Assembly: GCA_031275405.1 (NCBI GenBank)
Contig: JAISOV010000020.1
Span: 1 to 36,713 of the forward strand
Source of the DNA: Clostridium sp.
Lineage (GTDB): Bacteria > Bacillota > Clostridia > Lachnospirales > Lachnospiraceae
Length of the DNA: 36,713 bases
Direction of reading: 5' to 3'
This document shows positions 35,289 to 36,713 of this stretch, one piece after another. Below the pieces are notes generated by a model. It saw only the letters and a list, made by a program, of their open reading frames with translations. It was not told the origin of the DNA and searched no databases. Position numbers and translations under genes: made by a program. Positions within the stretch are counted from its first letter, which is position 1. Every line of letters starts with the position of its first letter.

Positions 35289-35509
35289 ACTTCAACCTCC
35301 CGGAAGTGGACGCGCTCAAATTCCGGCGTTGGCTCATCGCTATTGCGCATTGTCTCAAAAATCCTATGCAGACTATCCACTTTTTGGCGGTTAGTGTCTT
35401 TTGGCGGCGCGTCCAGTATGGCGATAATTGCCTCGCTCCCATCCGGAATATTTAACAGTTCCAACGGGATAAACCGCCCATCTTGATAATATGCTTTACA
35501 TGCTTGCAT
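35285..35509 (-). CDS. Antitoxin partner of VapC
   Basis: The 74-residue protein begins MQACKAYYQDGRFIPLE and continues NIPDGSEAIIAILD, a short beta-rich DNA-binding-like fold. A charged, likely flexible tail follows (PPKDTNRQKVDS onward) that would wrap the toxin. This matches small antitoxins found immediately upstream of VapC/PIN genes in Firmicutes. GGAGAGGG lies inside the preceding gene, and its start overlaps that gene by 14 bases. Antitoxin identity rests on position and size more than on a named domain. Confidence 0.8.
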   Translation of the reverse strand: MQACKAYYQDGRFIPLELLNIPDGSEAIIAILDAPPKDTNRQKVDSLHRIFETMRNSDEPTPEFERVHFREVEV

Positions 35510-35729
35510 TTTCGCCCTCTCCTTTCACGTTGTCCCGCTCTACCGTTTCGTCAATGGCACGGTTGACAAAGGCGTTAAGGCTTTCGCCTTTGCTTTCGGC
35601 GTGTTCCTTGATTGCCGTTTTTTTACCCTTAGGTACAGTTAGTTCGAGCCTGTCATAGTTTTCTTTGACATACTTATGAACCGAGGCTTGTTGTTTCTTG
35701 CTGACTGCTATAAAATCACCTCTTTTCAA
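35496..35729 (-). CDS. Ribbon-helix-helix-type protein with unusual start, first gene of the TA operon
   Basis: The core YDRLELTVPKGKKTAIKEHA and GESLNAFVNRAIDETVERD is a ribbon-helix-helix (Arc/MetJ-like) DNA-binding fold: one strand then two helices, a form common in mobile elements. From memory, relatives start M-A-V-S-K-K-Q-Q. Here that Met position is ATA (35711-35709), well spaced behind AGAGGTG. The only canonical in-frame start is TTG at 35729, upstream of that ribosome site. It overlaps the antitoxin gene and is probably co-transcribed with it and vapC. It is a plausible binder of the repeated operators just upstream. Confidence 0.7.
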   Translation of the reverse strand: MKRGDFIAVSKKQQASVHKYVKENYDRLELTVPKGKKTAIKEHAESKGESLNAFVNRAIDETVERDNVKGEGENASM

Positions 35730-35777
35730 TTTTACTGGGAGCGGTTTTTAATTGCGTTACCTCTCTCATTATACATA

Positions 35778-35806
35778 ATTATATCACAAATTACTATTCA
35801 CGTAAA
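35778..35806 (-). promoter_or_regulatory. Promoter of the RHH-antitoxin-vapC operon
   Basis: On the - strand TTTACG (35801-35806) and a consensus TATAAT (35778-35783) are separated by 17 bases. The first operator dyad (35796-35814) covers the -35 element, so binding there would block this promoter. Confidence 0.6.
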
Positions 35807-35893
35807 CAGTGAATAATGCACAAACTTTCACGGGAATAGTGCCGAAACTTTGCGCAACATTTCACGTAAATAGTGCTTGACTATTCCCGTGAA
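35796..35893. promoter_or_regulatory. Array of four CAC-N7-GTG-type operators between divergent promoters
   Basis: A TTCACG(T/G)(A/G)AA(T/C)AGTG motif recurs. Copy 1 is ATTCAC-N7-GTGAAT (35796-35814, a perfect 6-bp dyad), copy 2 spans 35827-35841 and copy 3 spans 35861-35875. Copy 4, in reverse orientation, covers 35879-35893 inside the spacer of the + strand promoter. Copy 1 covers the -35 of the - strand promoter. This layout suits a dimeric or cooperative repressor controlling both directions. The adjacent RHH protein is the obvious candidate. Confidence 0.75.
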
Positions 35894-35905
35894 TAGTGTT
35901 ATACT
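35877..35905 (+). promoter_or_regulatory. Promoter of the small-gene cluster at 35959
   Basis: TTGACT (35877-35882) and TATACT (35900-35905) are separated by 17 bases. The spacer is almost entirely operator copy 4, so occupancy would exclude RNA polymerase. Confidence 0.82.
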
Positions 35906-35958
35906 GTATTCAGAGGTTGAGAGAACAACCTACTACAAACAAAGTGAGGTAATCAATT

Positions 35959-36219
35959 ATGTTAGAAAAAATCAAGCAGTACCGCGAGTACAAACGCCTT
36001 GCCGAGGAAGCCCAAGCAATGGCAGACGCGATAGCGGACGAACTCAAAGCGGCAATGACCGAGCGGGGAGAAAGCAAGCTGATTGTCGGCGAGTACAAGC
36101 TATCATACAGCGATTGCAAGCGGACGGACATTGACAAGAAAGCCCTGCAAACAGACCACGCCGACATTTACAGCGCGTACCTCAAAGAAACGTTCTGCAA
36201 GAGATTTAGCGTAGCATAA
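35959..36219 (+). CDS. Small mobile-element/phage-type protein
   Basis: The 86-residue protein has an N-terminal charged helix (EKIKQYREYKRLAEEAQAM) and a strand-turn region (SKLIVGEYKLSYSD). It ends in YLKETFCKRFSVA. Similar short proteins occur in clostridial phages and integrative elements next to replication and recombination genes. The R-F-S-V-A type ending is a recurring feature there. I cannot assign a function. GAGG precedes the ATG. It is driven by the operator-controlled promoter at 35877. Confidence 0.65.
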   Translation: MLEKIKQYREYKRLAEEAQAMADAIADELKAAMTERGESKLIVGEYKLSYSDCKRTDIDKKALQTDHADIYSAYLKETFCKRFSVA

Positions 36220-36229
36220 GCAAAGCCCC

Positions 36230-36313
36230 TTACATCAGCACCCGTCAAAGTAACGATGTAAAGAGCCTAAGACCCACCGAAGCGGGATATGTATATTATA
36301 CCTCTGTCCCGCT
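36230..36313 (+). other. Two stem-loops in a non-coding spacer
   Basis: TTACATC/GATGTAA (36230-36236/36255-36261) and AGCGGGA/TCCCGCT (36281-36287/36307-36313) form perfect 7-bp stems in the 130-base spacer between two small genes. No U-run of terminator type follows the first; an A-rich stretch follows the second. They could be a small regulatory RNA or processing signals. Confidence 0.45.
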
Positions 36314-36349
36314 CCGAAGTCAATAAAAAATTTGAAAGGAGCAACCACC

Positions 36350-36583
36350 ATGACGAACTTTTACGAAGAGATTTACAGCTACTACGAGGAAAACAGAGAA
36401 TTACACCCCGGCATTGCGAACGTCGAGACAGCGGAGCAAGAAGCCGCCGCTCTACTGTCCAAAATCACGGACAAGGAGCAGAAAGAGGCGATAGACACGA
36501 TTATAGGCAAGATAGCGCGGGCGTATGAAATGCAAGGGTTCTTGTTTGCAAGGAACGTATACGGGAGCGGCGCGGCGATTTAG
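36350..36583 (+). CDS. Small hypothetical protein of the element
   Basis: The 77-residue acidic protein (FYEEIYSYYEENRELHPG, then AEQEAAALLSKITDKEQKEA) is predicted mainly helical, with no membrane segment or metal motif. I do not recognise the family. ATG at 36350 follows GGAG eight bases away; an upstream TTG frame at 36332 has no such site. A terminator hairpin overlaps its stop codon. Confidence 0.65.
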   Translation: MTNFYEEIYSYYEENRELHPGIANVETAEQEAAALLSKITDKEQKEAIDTIIGKIARAYEMQGFLFARNVYGSGAAI

Positions 36584-36594
36584 CCGCCTTTTTT
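36572..36594 (+). terminator. Intrinsic terminator overlapping the stop of the 36350 gene
   Basis: GCGGC (36572-36576) pairs with GCCGC (36583-36587) over GATTTA, followed by a six-T run (36589-36594). The stem is short but all GC and well placed. Confidence 0.5.
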
Positions 36595-36660
36595 GAGGCT
36601 GATTAAAACTCCGTGTAATTGGCAATAATCTCCACATCAAAACAAATGGAGGTTATGATA

Positions 36661-36713
36661 ATGAAAGTATCGAAAAACGCTCTCACGGATCAAGAAAAGG
36701 AATTTGTCAGTCT
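36661..36713 (+). CDS. Start of a further small gene (cut by right edge)
   Basis: ATG at 36661 has GGAGG eight bases upstream and opens a frame reading MKVSKNALTDQEKEFVS to the window end. The LTDQEKEFV phrase is reminiscent of the first helix of phage terminase small subunits. Seventeen residues are too few to name it. Confidence 0.5.
   Translation, partial: MKVSKNALTDQEKEFVS

Overview
The window looks like chromosome from an anaerobic, spore-forming, GC-rich member of the Clostridia, most likely Lachnospiraceae. The evidence is a class III ribonucleotide reductase pair (nrdD/nrdG), a SpoVAF/GerA-type spore protein, a SpoIID/LytB-domain protein, a T-box leader in front of pheST, a DegV protein, queA and an ATP-type PEP carboxykinase. 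The assignment is inferred from gene content and base composition only.

Region 1 (about 1-22600) is GC-rich core chromosome. A partial XRE regulator runs off the left edge. Then, on the + strand, come nrdD-nrdG with a strong promoter and a candidate NrdR box, dut, a spoVAF-like gene and degV. The strand flips at about 7370. On the - strand, read right to left, are an SPL-type radical SAM gene and an M24 aminopeptidase P (one unit), pckA with its own promoter, a SpoIID-domain protein, a YihY membrane protein, T-box-pheS-pheT, an M18 aminopeptidase and queA. Several gaps hold stem-loops. A 47/49-bp tandem repeat sits exactly at the stop codon of the SpoIID-domain gene.

Region 2 (about 22700-25920) is a scar of mobile DNA. 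It holds a broken DUF6076-like gene, an IS256-family element whose transposase lacks the usual C-x2-H histidine, a short orphan coding tail, and the remnant of a large serine recombinase without its catalytic N-terminus.

Region 3 (about 26180-34300) is clearly AT-richer. It is one - strand operon: a sugar-binding lipoprotein, two LplB/LplC-type permeases, a GH127 beta-L-arabinofuranosidase with an intact ETC...CC zinc site, and a large DUF5695-like protein. It ends at an intrinsic terminator. There is no transporter ATPase, as is normal for this type, and neither enzyme has a signal peptide. This suggests uptake of an arabinofuranose-containing oligosaccharide followed by cytoplasmic cleavage. 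The DUF5695-like protein is the best candidate for an uncharacterised enzyme.

Region 4 (about 34390-36713) resembles the accessory part of an integrative element. It has a sigma-factor-like gene split at a G7 tract that has the exact form of a -1 slippery heptamer. It also has a three-gene RHH protein / antitoxin / VapC toxin operon, in which the RHH gene carries ATA where a start codon is expected. A divergent promoter region is studded with copies of a CAC-N7-GTG-type operator, followed by three small element or phage-like genes. Regions 2-4 together are best read as a degraded or composite genomic island carrying a carbohydrate-use cargo.
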